This document shows positions 36,409 through 44,894 of a stretch of 64,000 nt of DNA, in pieces. Each line of letters opens with the position of its first letter. Position 1 is the first letter of the stretch. The stretch covers positions 62,001 to 126,000 of the forward strand of contig MHDU01000046.1 in NCBI GenBank assembly GCA_001803635.1. The letters are read 5' to 3'. The DNA comes from Nitrospirae bacterium GWB2_47_37 (GTDB lineage Bacteria; Nitrospirota; Thermodesulfovibrionia; Thermodesulfovibrionales; Dissulfurispiraceae). The position numbers and the translations under genes were made by a program. The notes beneath the pieces are model-generated. The model ran no database searches. It was not told the origin of the DNA and worked only from the letters and a program-made list of their open reading frames with translations.

Positions 36409-36654
36409 ATGCAAACTATCGCTATAGTAAGAGATATTATTAGAAAGATTTCCGGCGTGGACTTGGATGATGACGACCCTTTAATAATGACTCATCGTAT
36501 TGATTCCATGGATATAATTGAAATCGTATCGGCGCTGGAGCAAGAATTTAATATTATCATTGAGAGTGAGGATATAATTATGTCCAACTTTGATACGGTA
36601 AAAAAAATGAGCAGTTACGTTTCACGGAAAATTTTCAATGACGGCAGGTTATGA
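36409..36654 (+). CDS. Acyl/aminoacyl carrier protein
   Basis: From ATG 36409 the product is 81 residues; a TTG at 36379 is a less likely start. The phosphopantetheine site is Ser33 in HRIDSMDIIEIV, the ACP/PCP pattern DSxxxxE, within a helical acidic protein. It overlaps the following acyltransferase gene (ATGA) and lies 130 bases after the adenylation enzyme, making a loading-carrier-transfer trio. The gap upstream contains a weak TTGAAT/TACAAT pair (36344 and 36369, 19 apart). Confidence 0.88.
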   Translation: MQTIAIVRDIIRKISGVDLDDDDPLIMTHRIDSMDIIEIVSALEQEFNIIIESEDIIMSNFDTVKKMSSYVSRKIFNDGRL

Positions 36655-37439
36655 TTCAATTAGATAAAAATGATATGCTCACTGCTTTCAAAGAAGGCAA
36701 AATCTCTAAGGGAGATATAATCATGGTCTTCTCAAATCTTGCCAGGATAGGTAAAGTTAAAGATGTTCGCAGTAAGCAGGAAGCGCTGGATACATATCTC
36801 AGCGCCTTAAGAGAGACAATCGATGCTTCCGAAGGTACGATTGTTGTGCCGACGTTTACTTATAGTTTTGCGCGCGGGAAGGCATTTGATTATGAAGATT
36901 CTCCGTCTGAATTGTGTATGTTTGGGGAATATGTCCGGAAGCACAAAGAAGCATTAAGGGCATTTCATCCTCATTTTTCTTTTGCGGCTATCGGAAAAGA
37001 GAAGCATGAAATATGCGACAATGTCAGCCGTTCTGCTTTTGGTTATGAATCTGTTTTTGACAGACTATACAAAAAAAACGCAAAGATGCTCTTTTTGGGA
37101 ACGAACATTACAGAAGGACTGACGTTTTTCTTGTATATAGAACATATGGTTGGTGTTTCCCATGGTTACCACAAAGCCTATTTTACCCCTGCGTATAAAG
37201 ACAAGAAACTTATAGAAGGACCTTTCTTTTCGTACGTAAGGCATCTTAAGCCTGATTTTTATGTGGATTTAGCGCCTTTTGAAAAACATCTAAAAGAAGT
37301 GAACTTGGTAAGGGAATCGCAACTCGGACAAGGTAAAATACAGATTGTTCGATGCCGAGAGGTTTTCGAAGAAGGATATAAAAAAGTGCAGGGAAACCCC
37401 TGTTATTTCTATAACAGAGAATTTTATATTACAGAGTAA
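36651..37439 (+). CDS. AAC(3)-family N-acyltransferase
   Basis: The 262-residue product fits the antibiotic_NAT (aminoglycoside 3-N-acetyltransferase, YokD) family: GTIVVPTFTYSF, the HPHFSFAAIG segment with the family His, SAFGYESVFDRL and MLFLGTNITEGLTFFLYIEH. Family members acylate amines using acyl-CoA. Here the coupled carrier protein and adenylation enzyme suggest the donor is an acyl- or aminoacyl-carrier rather than acetyl-CoA, and the acceptor an amino sugar. A resistance role is unlikely in this context. Confidence 0.83.
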   Translation: MIQLDKNDMLTAFKEGKISKGDIIMVFSNLARIGKVKDVRSKQEALDTYLSALRETIDASEGTIVVPTFTYSFARGKAFDYEDSPSELCMFGEYVRKHKEALRAFHPHFSFAAIGKEKHEICDNVSRSAFGYESVFDRLYKKNAKMLFLGTNITEGLTFFLYIEHMVGVSHGYHKAYFTPAYKDKKLIEGPFFSYVRHLKPDFYVDLAPFEKHLKEVNLVRESQLGQGKIQIVRCREVFEEGYKKVQGNPCYFYNREFYITE

Positions 37440-37447
37440 GTTGCGCA

Positions 37448-37465
37448 GGCGGTAGCTGTAGCGTG
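37448..37465 (+). promoter_or_regulatory. ops-like element GGCGGTAGC...TAGCGTG inside the operon
   Basis: GGCGGTAGC (37448-37456) followed by TAGCGTG (37459-37465) reads like an ops/JUMPstart core (GGCGGTAGCGTG) with a small duplication. It is just downstream of the AAC(3)-like stop and upstream of the next gene. Chance similarity cannot be excluded for so short a motif. Confidence 0.3.
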
Positions 37466-37502
37466 AAAAATGTGTTGCCGCATCATTGCTAAAGTTTTTC
37501 TA

Positions 37503-39437
37503 ATGAGTAAATCCCCAGACATCAATTATCGTAAGGAAAAGGCTTTTATCTTATATAAGCTGTCCTTGATATCATATATCCTGAGCTTATTTATCAGAAT
37601 AATAATTAGAAATTCTATTATTTATTATATAGAGGTAAGCGATTATTTCATATCAAGAAAATGGCTTAATAAAATAAGAAGGCAGGATGCCGTATGGATT
37701 AAAGAAGAATATGTTGAATATTCTCAATTCAATAAAGGAAATCTTTATGCGGACAGATTTTCAGTGATAATTTCAGATAAAGTCCGGAACAACGGTATGT
37801 TGTCGATTATTGACGGATTTCTTTCGGAGGATTCAAGATTTAAAAAGAAAATGGATATTGTCTGGAAGAGCAATATATGCAAATCGATCGAACCGTTCGC
37901 ATTTCAATACGCAGCCGCGGAGTATTTGGCGAATAAATATCATTACAATAAAATAACTATTATATCTTTCAATTCAATGGTATTAATGCTGAAAGATTAT
38001 TTTCGGGATGATATAAGGGTTATTGTATGGCCGTTTTTGGAATTTATGGGGAAATTCTTAGAAGCTATACGGCGCAGGAAATTGACTTCTTATTTAAGCA
38101 TGCTTTTAATAAACAAAAAAAAACCGGCCGTACAAAAAAACAATACGCCTTTAGATATCGAAAAATTCCAAGTGGCCTATTTCCCTCATGTAGGTATCTT
38201 TTATTGGAACCTTTTTACTAAGGATCACTTTTACAGTAAAGATTCCAAATCGCCGTTCTATCCGTCGAACATACTCCACATAGAACTCGACAAGAGCAGA
38301 AGAGGCGAGTATCTCGACAGTTGTGATTATTACTCAAAAAACAAAATTCCTTTCATCGAATTGCCCGACATCATGTCCGGAAACAGGGAAATCATCAGAG
38401 AGTGTCTGGATGTGTTTAAGAGGAACAAGACGAGATTCTTAAACGATTTATGGAGATTTGGAATCGATTTTTCCGTAATGGCATTTTTCACTCTCTGGAA
38501 GATTTCAAGATTCAGAGCGGCCGTCAGTCGTTTTAAAAGTCTAAAGATTGCGCTTGCCGGATACGATGTTCTGTTCCCGGTTGAGCTTTCCGCAGCGCTG
38601 TCGTTATGCGGTGTTTATGTCTGTGCATCACAGGAGAGGTTCATGCAGGCATTCTTTCCGTCTACATATTTATGCATGGACTATTATTTTGTGTCAGGGA
38701 CAATAGTTGCGGAAAGGGCTTTAAAGAAGTCTTATATCGAACATGTTATTCCTGTGGGGCTGGTACGGGTCGATAAACTGTTTGAATACGAGCAGAAAAA
38801 GATTCCGGACGAAAAATATGACGTCATAAAAAAGAATAAAAAATTAATACTTGTTCTTGATTTTATCATGCCGGAAAATGATATTGAAAATATCAGGCGT
38901 TTCGCAGGAACGGTAAGTCAGGCTCAGAAATTTTATAATGATATAATTAATTTAGCCGTTGAATTCCCTTCTTTATATTTCGTCGTAAAAGGTAAACACA
39001 CCGACTCATACGGAACGGATTATCTAAAAAATATAGTCGAAAGAATAAATCAAATCGGCAACATAGAAATCGAAATGGATCTTAATGTCTATAATCCGTA
39101 TTATCTTTCCGAAAAGGCCGACCTCACGATAATAGCAATCCACACATCGCTGGGAGACGAACTGCTCGCAGCCGGCAGAGAGGTAATATTCTATGAGATA
39201 TCGGATGTCCATGAGACGATCTTCGATTATGACTGCCTGCCGATCATGGTGAAGGACTATGAAGGATTGAGGGAGCAAGTGCAACGCATTCTTAACGGAG
39301 AATATCTGAGTCAAGACGTTATCGACATTTTGAAAAGAGATTTTTACAATAATTGTTTTCACGGCAACGTGCGAAGCACTATACGGACTTTTTTGGAACA
39401 GCTTATTGGAGAACGGTGTGAGCAAGGGACCGCATAG
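37503..39437 (+). CDS. GT-B-like surface carbohydrate biosynthesis protein
   Basis: From ATG 37503 the product is 644 residues (an upstream ATG at 37470 is in frame). The first 40 residues contain a basic and hydrophobic stretch (LSLISYILSLFIRII) that may bind the membrane. The C-terminal third resembles CDP-glycerol/capsule-type GT-B transferases: LILVLDFIMP, VVKGKHTD and ADLTIIAIHTSLGDELLAAG. No family name is certain. It overlaps the start of the ABC exporter, so it may modify the glycan before export. Confidence 0.65.
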   Translation: MSKSPDINYRKEKAFILYKLSLISYILSLFIRIIIRNSIIYYIEVSDYFISRKWLNKIRRQDAVWIKEEYVEYSQFNKGNLYADRFSVIISDKVRNNGMLSIIDGFLSEDSRFKKKMDIVWKSNICKSIEPFAFQYAAAEYLANKYHYNKITIISFNSMVLMLKDYFRDDIRVIVWPFLEFMGKFLEAIRRRKLTSYLSMLLINKKKPAVQKNNTPLDIEKFQVAYFPHVGIFYWNLFTKDHFYSKDSKSPFYPSNILHIELDKSRRGEYLDSCDYYSKNKIPFIELPDIMSGNREIIRECLDVFKRNKTRFLNDLWRFGIDFSVMAFFTLWKISRFRAAVSRFKSLKIALAGYDVLFPVELSAALSLCGVYVCASQERFMQAFFPSTYLCMDYYFVSGTIVAERALKKSYIEHVIPVGLVRVDKLFEYEQKKIPDEKYDVIKKNKKLILVLDFIMPENDIENIRRFAGTVSQAQKFYNDIINLAVEFPSLYFVVKGKHTDSYGTDYLKNIVERINQIGNIEIEMDLNVYNPYYLSEKADLTIIAIHTSLGDELLAAGREVIFYEISDVHETIFDYDCLPIMVKDYEGLREQVQRILNGEYLSQDVIDILKRDFYNNCFHGNVRSTIRTFLEQLIGERCEQGTA

Positions 39438-41250
39438 CGATCTGAAAATCATCTTTTGGTTTTTGAGGCCGTACCGGCTGGTTGTCTTCCTTATTTTTCT
39501 GTTCCTCCTCATATACGCCCTCATGGAGGCAGCCAGTATCGGGGCATTTTATCCGATGCTTAATACCATACTGCCGGGTGACAACAGCGTGCCCGCAGCG
39601 GGAGGCAGAATATTGAGCTTCCTATCGTTTGCGGCAGGGGTCTTTCCTATTACGGATAAGTTAATTGCAACGAGTGTTTTTCTACTTATGCTTGTATTGG
39701 TCAGTAATGCCTTCGGCTTTGTCGCGGAAGGCTTCGCCTCATGGTATAGATATAAGCTACATGCCGATTTTCTTAATCAGGTATATCGCAAGCTTCTGCA
39801 TAACCATTATGTCTTTTATCTCGAAAAAAAGCAGGGGGATTTGCTGTATATCGGCATGAACGCATCGCAGGCAGTCGGTGAAATGCTCCTGTATTTTCCC
39901 AAAGTCGGCATTGAATTTTTCCGGATTTTTGTCATATCAGTGCTGTTGCTGTCTATTTCGGTGAAAATGACATTAATAATCTTCGTGCTTATGGCATTTT
40001 TCGGATGCCTTATACACTATTTGTCCACGAAAGTCATTCATCCCGTAGTGGCAGACCTCCAGGATGTTCAATCGGATATTACCTCTGTATTTTCCGAGTC
40101 GGTCTCCGGCATCAAACAGTTGAAGATATACGATTCGTTGGGTTTTTGGTATGACCGTTTTAAACAATCTTCGGAGAAGTCCAGACTTTTATTGACAAAA
40201 AGCGCGATTTTCCAAAGCATGCCTACACGTCTTGTTTGGACGGTGGGCCTCTCTTCGATAGTTCTTTCAATATTATATGTAAAAATATATTTTCCGAGCC
40301 GGCTTGTTTCAATACTGCCCGTCATTGCGGTTTACGTGCTTTCATTACAGAGGTTAATGCCGTCCGTTTCGAACATAGGACACTACTGGATGGGTCTGAA
40401 GAGCCTTGCCCCGCGCCTTGATGTAACATACAGGACCCTTACGGATAAAGAATATCTGATGTCGGACGGTGGAATGGAATTTAATGGACTTAGAGAAGGG
40501 ATTCGCCTGGAAAATATCTCTTTTTCGTATCCAACCAAGGAAGCAGTTCTGAGGGATGTCAAGATATTCATACCGGCGAACAGGACGACAGCGATTGTAG
40601 GCGAATCCGGTTCCGGCAAGTCTACGTTGACGGATTTAATAGTACGGCTATATGAACCCGAATCAGGGAAAATACTGGCTGATCATATTGATTATTCAGA
40701 GTTTTCACTTGCTTCATGGATCGGGAGAATAGGTATGGTAACCCAGGAACCGTTTATCTTTCACGCATCCATTAAGGACAACATCAAAATTGGTAAGCTA
40801 CAGGCGACGGACGAAGAAATTATAGAGGCTGCAAAAATGGCCCATGCACATCAGTTTATCATGGAATTACCGCAAGGTTACGACACTGTCGTCGGTGACC
40901 GCGGTATCAAGCTGTCAGGAGGACAGCGTCAGAGGGTTGCAATCGCACGGGCGATTATTAAGAAACCGGAGATACTGATTCTCGACGAAGCAACCAGTTC
41001 CCTTGACAATATTTCTGAAAAAATTGTGCAGGAGGCGCTGGATGAAGCCATCCTGCACAGAACCACGATTATTGTAGCGCACCGGTTATCAACAATTGAA
41101 CATGCGGATAGGATAATTGTAATGAAACAGGGCGAGGTTGTGGAACAGGGCACACATGAGGAGTTGATAAAGTCCGGAGGATATTACATGTCGTTGTATC
41201 AGAAACAGAGAGAGCCTTCTAAAGAAGAGGTAATAATTGATGCAAAATAA
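39418..41250 (+). CDS. ABC exporter with fused membrane and ATPase domains (MsbA-like)
   Basis: GTG 39418 is preferred, with GGAGAA at 39408; the frame reaches a TTG at 39406. Six helices lie in the first 320 residues, then an ATPase with Walker A GESGSGKST, signature LSGGQRQRVAIARA, Walker B ILILDEATSSLD and the H-loop VAHRLST. Half-transporters of this type flip lipids or lipid-linked glycans (MsbA, PglK). Cargo here is probably a lipid-linked sugar of this locus. It overlaps its upstream neighbour and the SPASM gene downstream. Confidence 0.9.
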   Translation: MSKGPHSDLKIIFWFLRPYRLVVFLIFLFLLIYALMEAASIGAFYPMLNTILPGDNSVPAAGGRILSFLSFAAGVFPITDKLIATSVFLLMLVLVSNAFGFVAEGFASWYRYKLHADFLNQVYRKLLHNHYVFYLEKKQGDLLYIGMNASQAVGEMLLYFPKVGIEFFRIFVISVLLLSISVKMTLIIFVLMAFFGCLIHYLSTKVIHPVVADLQDVQSDITSVFSESVSGIKQLKIYDSLGFWYDRFKQSSEKSRLLLTKSAIFQSMPTRLVWTVGLSSIVLSILYVKIYFPSRLVSILPVIAVYVLSLQRLMPSVSNIGHYWMGLKSLAPRLDVTYRTLTDKEYLMSDGGMEFNGLREGIRLENISFSYPTKEAVLRDVKIFIPANRTTAIVGESGSGKSTLTDLIVRLYEPESGKILADHIDYSEFSLASWIGRIGMVTQEPFIFHASIKDNIKIGKLQATDEEIIEAAKMAHAHQFIMELPQGYDTVVGDRGIKLSGGQRQRVAIARAIIKKPEILILDEATSSLDNISEKIVQEALDEAILHRTTIIVAHRLSTIEHADRIIVMKQGEVVEQGTHEELIKSGGYYMSLYQKQREPSKEEVIIDAK

Positions 41251-42235
41251 AGTCATCATCCAGCCAAACGCGAATTTTCATCACGCCGCCGGAGAGGATC
41301 TCTTTGAAAAGCACGAGGAACAATTCAGCGAATACCGTAGGAAATGGAAGGAACATCCGGAAACTTTTCATGCCGGCGAGTTCCCGCTTTTTTTGGACGT
41401 GGAGGTTACAAGCGCCTGCAATTTGAAGTGCCCGTTCTGCGCTACCACATTCAGGGGGAATGTTATAAAAAAGGGGTTCATGCAGTTCGATGTCCTTAAG
41501 GGAATAATAAATGAGGGCACCGCCAATGGTCTCTATGGCGTCAAGTTCAATATTAGGGGTGAACCGCTGCTCCATCCCCAAATACATGAGTTTGTAAAAT
41601 ATGCGAAGGATAAAGGCTTGATTGATGTTTATTTCAACACCAATGCGATGCTGCTGACAAAGGAAATCGCAAAAAAGCTGATCGATGCGGGGCTTGATAG
41701 GTTATCCGTATCCTTTGAGGGTTATACGAAGGAGGTATATGAGCGGCACAGAGTGGGCGCGAACTATGAAACCGTTTTGAGCAATATAGAAGGACTTCAG
41801 TCCCTTAAGCGGAAATTCGGCGTTTCTCATCCCAAGGTCAGGGTGCAGACGGTCATGCTGCCGGATATTCAGCCCGCATTCGCGCAATACAGAGAATTTT
41901 GGTCGGGCAGGGCTGATGAAGTGTCCTTTCTCGATTATAAGGATATGAAGGTTAAGAAAAAGGGCGTGATATATCCATGGGCATGTCCACAGATATGGCA
42001 GAGGATGGCGATATGGTGGGATGGAACCGTACTGCCGTGCAATCATGACGACGACGGTCTGCTTGCGCTCGGCAGGTTTGGCGAGATAACAATTGCTGAG
42101 GCATGGCATTCGGATAATTTAAATGCAGTGCGAGAGTTTCATAAAAACGGCTTGGCTAATAATGTAAAGGCTTGCGACGGATGTTATCTAAGAGACAGCG
42201 AAATTCTTAAATTGAAAGGATTAAATAAGGATTAA
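41240..42235 (+). CDS. Radical SAM/SPASM-type protein
   Basis: From ATG 41240, after AAGAGG, the product is 331 residues. The cluster motif is CNLKCPFC (C60, C64, C67), preceded by the FLDVEVTSA strand. SPASM-type cysteines follow in WACPQIW, LPCNHDDDG and ACDGCYL. It resembles the first operon gene at 11278 in overall plan. It overlaps the ABC exporter and is followed by a cytidylyltransferase gene, opening cassette C. Substrate unknown. Confidence 0.86.
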   Translation: MQNKVIIQPNANFHHAAGEDLFEKHEEQFSEYRRKWKEHPETFHAGEFPLFLDVEVTSACNLKCPFCATTFRGNVIKKGFMQFDVLKGIINEGTANGLYGVKFNIRGEPLLHPQIHEFVKYAKDKGLIDVYFNTNAMLLTKEIAKKLIDAGLDRLSVSFEGYTKEVYERHRVGANYETVLSNIEGLQSLKRKFGVSHPKVRVQTVMLPDIQPAFAQYREFWSGRADEVSFLDYKDMKVKKKGVIYPWACPQIWQRMAIWWDGTVLPCNHDDDGLLALGRFGEITIAEAWHSDNLNAVREFHKNGLANNVKACDGCYLRDSEILKLKGLNKD

Positions 42236-42238
42236 GCA

Positions 42239-42991
42239 ATGATTATTGCTGTTTTGATGGGCAGAAAGGGCAGTAAGGGATTTCCGGGTAAGAATCTGCA
42301 TACCGTGCTCGGCAAGCCTCTATCATACTACCCGATGAAAGCTGCAAAAAATTGCCCTGAAGTTGATGTTACATATATTTCAACGGATGACGAAGGACTT
42401 ATGGATATAGCCGGGCAGCACGGCATAGAAGTTATTGTGAGGCCTGCCGGGCTATGTACGGATGCAGCGCTCGGCGAACATGTCTATGTCCATGCGTATC
42501 AAGCGGCAAGAGAGCTGAATTCTGATAAAGCGATTGAGCTTGTAGTCTTGCTTATGTGCAATGCGCCTACGATAACATCTGAAGCAATTTCCGAAGGAAT
42601 AAAAGTTTTAAGGGGAAATCCCGAGTATGATTCTGCAGTGACCGTATCCAAGTACAATATGTGGAGTCCGCTGCGTGCCAGGAAGATCGATGAGAACGGG
42701 CTGTTAATGCCCTTTGTCCCGTTTGAGACATTCGGCGATCCCCGGAATTTAAACTGTGACAGGGATTCTCAAGGGGATGTATGGTTTGCCGATATGGGCG
42801 TTTCCATTGTAAGGCCGCGCTGTCTTGAAAACCTCGAATACGGGCTTCTCCCCCAAAAATGGATGGGGCAAAAGATATATCCGCTTAAGCAGTGGGGAGG
42901 GCTTGATGTTGATTATGAATGGCAAATACCGCAGGTGGAGTTTTGGCTTAAGGCACATAATATTGGCGGTGATTCGGCGAGTAAAGAATGA
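42239..42991 (+). CDS. Cytidylyltransferase-like protein (NeuA family)
   Basis: The 250-residue product starts MIIAVLMGRKGSKGFPGKNL, a NeuA-type signature in which the usual IPARxGSK is VLMGRKGSK. It has YISTDDEGLMDIA and LLMCNAPTIT further on. It is more divergent than the two other NeuA-like proteins of the window, so the activated acid may not be a sialic acid. It is followed by a TIM-barrel isomerase and a HisC-like aminotransferase in overlapping frames. Confidence 0.82.
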   Translation: MIIAVLMGRKGSKGFPGKNLHTVLGKPLSYYPMKAAKNCPEVDVTYISTDDEGLMDIAGQHGIEVIVRPAGLCTDAALGEHVYVHAYQAARELNSDKAIELVVLLMCNAPTITSEAISEGIKVLRGNPEYDSAVTVSKYNMWSPLRARKIDENGLLMPFVPFETFGDPRNLNCDRDSQGDVWFADMGVSIVRPRCLENLEYGLLPQKWMGQKIYPLKQWGGLDVDYEWQIPQVEFWLKAHNIGGDSASKE

Positions 42992-43803
42992 AGCTGGCTT
43001 TTTCTAATGTGGCATGGTATCACAAGGGTACGGACGATTTTATTGAGTTCATAGCCTCCCTCGGCTGCAGGGGCATTGAGCTTGCAGCGAGCATGATATG
43101 GGATGAGCCGCTGAACTCAACGCATTCACAAAGGTCTGCCCTCCGGCGCAGGATAGAGCGGGCAGGCCTGCAAGTGACGGGGCTTCAGGCACTTCTTTTT
43201 ACAAGGCCGGAACTGCTGCTTTTCGGAGACCATGAAGTTAGGGAAAATACGGAGGATTATCTGACCGGCCTTATGGACCTTTGCGCCGAACTTGGAGGTG
43301 AGGTTTTGGTTTTCGGCTCCCCTATGAACCGCAACAGGGGCGGCATGCCGCCCGTCGAGGCCCGTGCCGTAGCTATAGACTTTTTTGGAGAACTAGGGAT
43401 CCATGCGGAGAAGCGCGGCGTTTTTTTCTGCATCGAGCCGCTGGGAAGGGGCGAGACCGATTTTATCAACACCGTGGCCGAAGCCGAGGAGTTCATATCG
43501 TCGGTCGGGAGTCGGGGGCTCGGCCTGCATATAGATGCTAAGGGTTTGATAGACGAGAATGAGGTTGAAGCCCCTTATCTTAAAGAGAGTTTCTCCACGG
43601 CAAAACATGTTCATCTGAACGATCCCGGCCTGACGGCCCCCGGGAGCACGGGTTTCGATCACAGCAAAATTCAGAGGGCGATGGAGGGCAGCGGCTATTC
43701 CCGTTTTCTCTCCGTGGAGATGCGCAGGGTCGAAGACGATGTGGAAGGCTCTATAAAAAGGGCAGCGGAGTACGTGAAACAGATTTATTTCAGGAGCAAA
43801 TAA
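42988..43803 (+). CDS. Sugar phosphate isomerase/epimerase-like TIM barrel (AP endonuclease 2 family)
   Basis: The 271-residue product fits the xylose isomerase-like TIM-barrel family (PF01261): GCRGIELAASMIW, GGEVLVFGSP, FFCIEPLGRGETDF, LGLHIDAKGL, KHVHLNDPGL and FLSVEMRR supply the conserved Glu, Asp and His metal ligands. Family members are isomerases, epimerases and dehydratases of sugars. It overlaps genes on both sides (ATGA and TAATG), so it surely belongs to cassette C. Confidence 0.86.
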   Translation: MKLAFSNVAWYHKGTDDFIEFIASLGCRGIELAASMIWDEPLNSTHSQRSALRRRIERAGLQVTGLQALLFTRPELLLFGDHEVRENTEDYLTGLMDLCAELGGEVLVFGSPMNRNRGGMPPVEARAVAIDFFGELGIHAEKRGVFFCIEPLGRGETDFINTVAEAEEFISSVGSRGLGLHIDAKGLIDENEVEAPYLKESFSTAKHVHLNDPGLTAPGSTGFDHSKIQRAMEGSGYSRFLSVEMRRVEDDVEGSIKRAAEYVKQIYFRSK

Positions 43804-44894
43804 TGATATTTCCCAAAGATATTATTCAAAAGGTAGTGAGGGTACAGGAAGGCGGTCCTTCACGTTTCGGAAAAGTGAGACTTGACAGGAGCGAACGGAC
43901 CCATCCTTTTTCTGATTCATTTATCGCAAAAATAAGGGAGAGGATAACGTGGGAAACGCTTTCGACCTATCCCGAACCTGAACCTGTATACATAAAGTTT
44001 GCGTCTTTTTTAAAGCAGCCTAGGGAGAGGCTCCTCTTTCATACGGGGTCTGATCTATCAATAAGGTCTATCTTCGAGACGTATATAAGCCCCGGAGACA
44101 GGGTACTGCTTCACAGGCCGGGTTATGCCATGTTCAGCGTTTACGCTAAGATGTTCGGCGTGGAGACGGTGTATCGGGAGTTCGACTCCGACCTGGGGTT
44201 TGATTATGCAGAATATGTCGATACCATAGACGGCTCATTCAGGATGGCTGTTCTGGAGAACCCGAACGGTTTTATAGGCGCGGCTCCCCCGAAAGATATG
44301 CTGTTCAAATTCGTCGACAAATGCGAGGCTGAAGGCGTGATAGCGGTAGTGGACGAGGCGTACTTCTTTTTTCATGACATAACGGCCGCTGATCTTCTGG
44401 ACAGCCGCGAGAACCTGATAATAATCCGCACCTTTTCAAAGGCGTTCGGCCTTGCCGGGGTCCGTGCAGGATATCTACTGTCCAGTGCCGCCAATATAAA
44501 GGATATTTACAAGGTGAAACCCATGCACGAGCTCACCGGTTTTGCCGCACTGGTAATAGATGAACTGCTGGACAACGCGCAGGAATTCAGGGGTTTTGTA
44601 AAAGAGACAGCAGGGAGTCTGAAATTCTTTAGGGAGGGCTTTGCAAGACTCGGCATAGCAACTAGCAACAGCGTAGGTAATTTCCTCGCGGCGAGGATAG
44701 GGCGGTATGCGGAAGTGGCCGATCTTGTTGCAAGACTGCAGGAGGAGGGCATATTGCTCCGAAGGCCATTCGCTGAACAGCATTTGAAGGAGTGGGTAAG
44801 GATAGGTACCGCGCCTATTTCTTCTGAGCAACGTGTTCTGGATGTTGTGAGGGAAATGATGAAGAATAAGGGGGCTTCCTATGACGGTTTGTGA
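43803..44894 (+). CDS. Class I/II (HisC-like) aminotransferase
   Basis: The 363-residue product has a HisC/CobD-type fold: LLFHTGSDLSIRS, MAVLENPNGFIGA, VVDEAYFFF and the PLP-lysine segment RTFSKAFGLAGVRAGYLLSS. Histidinol-phosphate aminotransferases, threonine-phosphate decarboxylases and sugar-pathway relatives share this. A true HisC role is unlikely, because the gene is embedded in a glycan cassette between a TIM-barrel isomerase and a methyltransferase. It overlaps both neighbours. Confidence 0.86.
   Translation: MIFPKDIIQKVVRVQEGGPSRFGKVRLDRSERTHPFSDSFIAKIRERITWETLSTYPEPEPVYIKFASFLKQPRERLLFHTGSDLSIRSIFETYISPGDRVLLHRPGYAMFSVYAKMFGVETVYREFDSDLGFDYAEYVDTIDGSFRMAVLENPNGFIGAAPPKDMLFKFVDKCEAEGVIAVVDEAYFFFHDITAADLLDSRENLIIIRTFSKAFGLAGVRAGYLLSSAANIKDIYKVKPMHELTGFAALVIDELLDNAQEFRGFVKETAGSLKFFREGFARLGIATSNSVGNFLAARIGRYAEVADLVARLQEEGILLRRPFAEQHLKEWVRIGTAPISSEQRVLDVVREMMKNKGASYDGL

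Noticed and set aside
36651-37439. Antibiotic resistance gene (aminoglycoside 3-N-acetyltransferase)
   Set aside because: The fold matches AAC(3), but the gene overlaps a carrier protein in a glycan cassette, so a sugar or other amine acceptor is far more likely.
42239-44894. Phosphonate biosynthesis (cytidylyltransferase plus HisC-like aminotransferase)
   Set aside because: No PEP mutase or phosphonopyruvate decarboxylase gene is visible, and the TIM barrel is of the sugar isomerase type; the idea is possible but unsupported.
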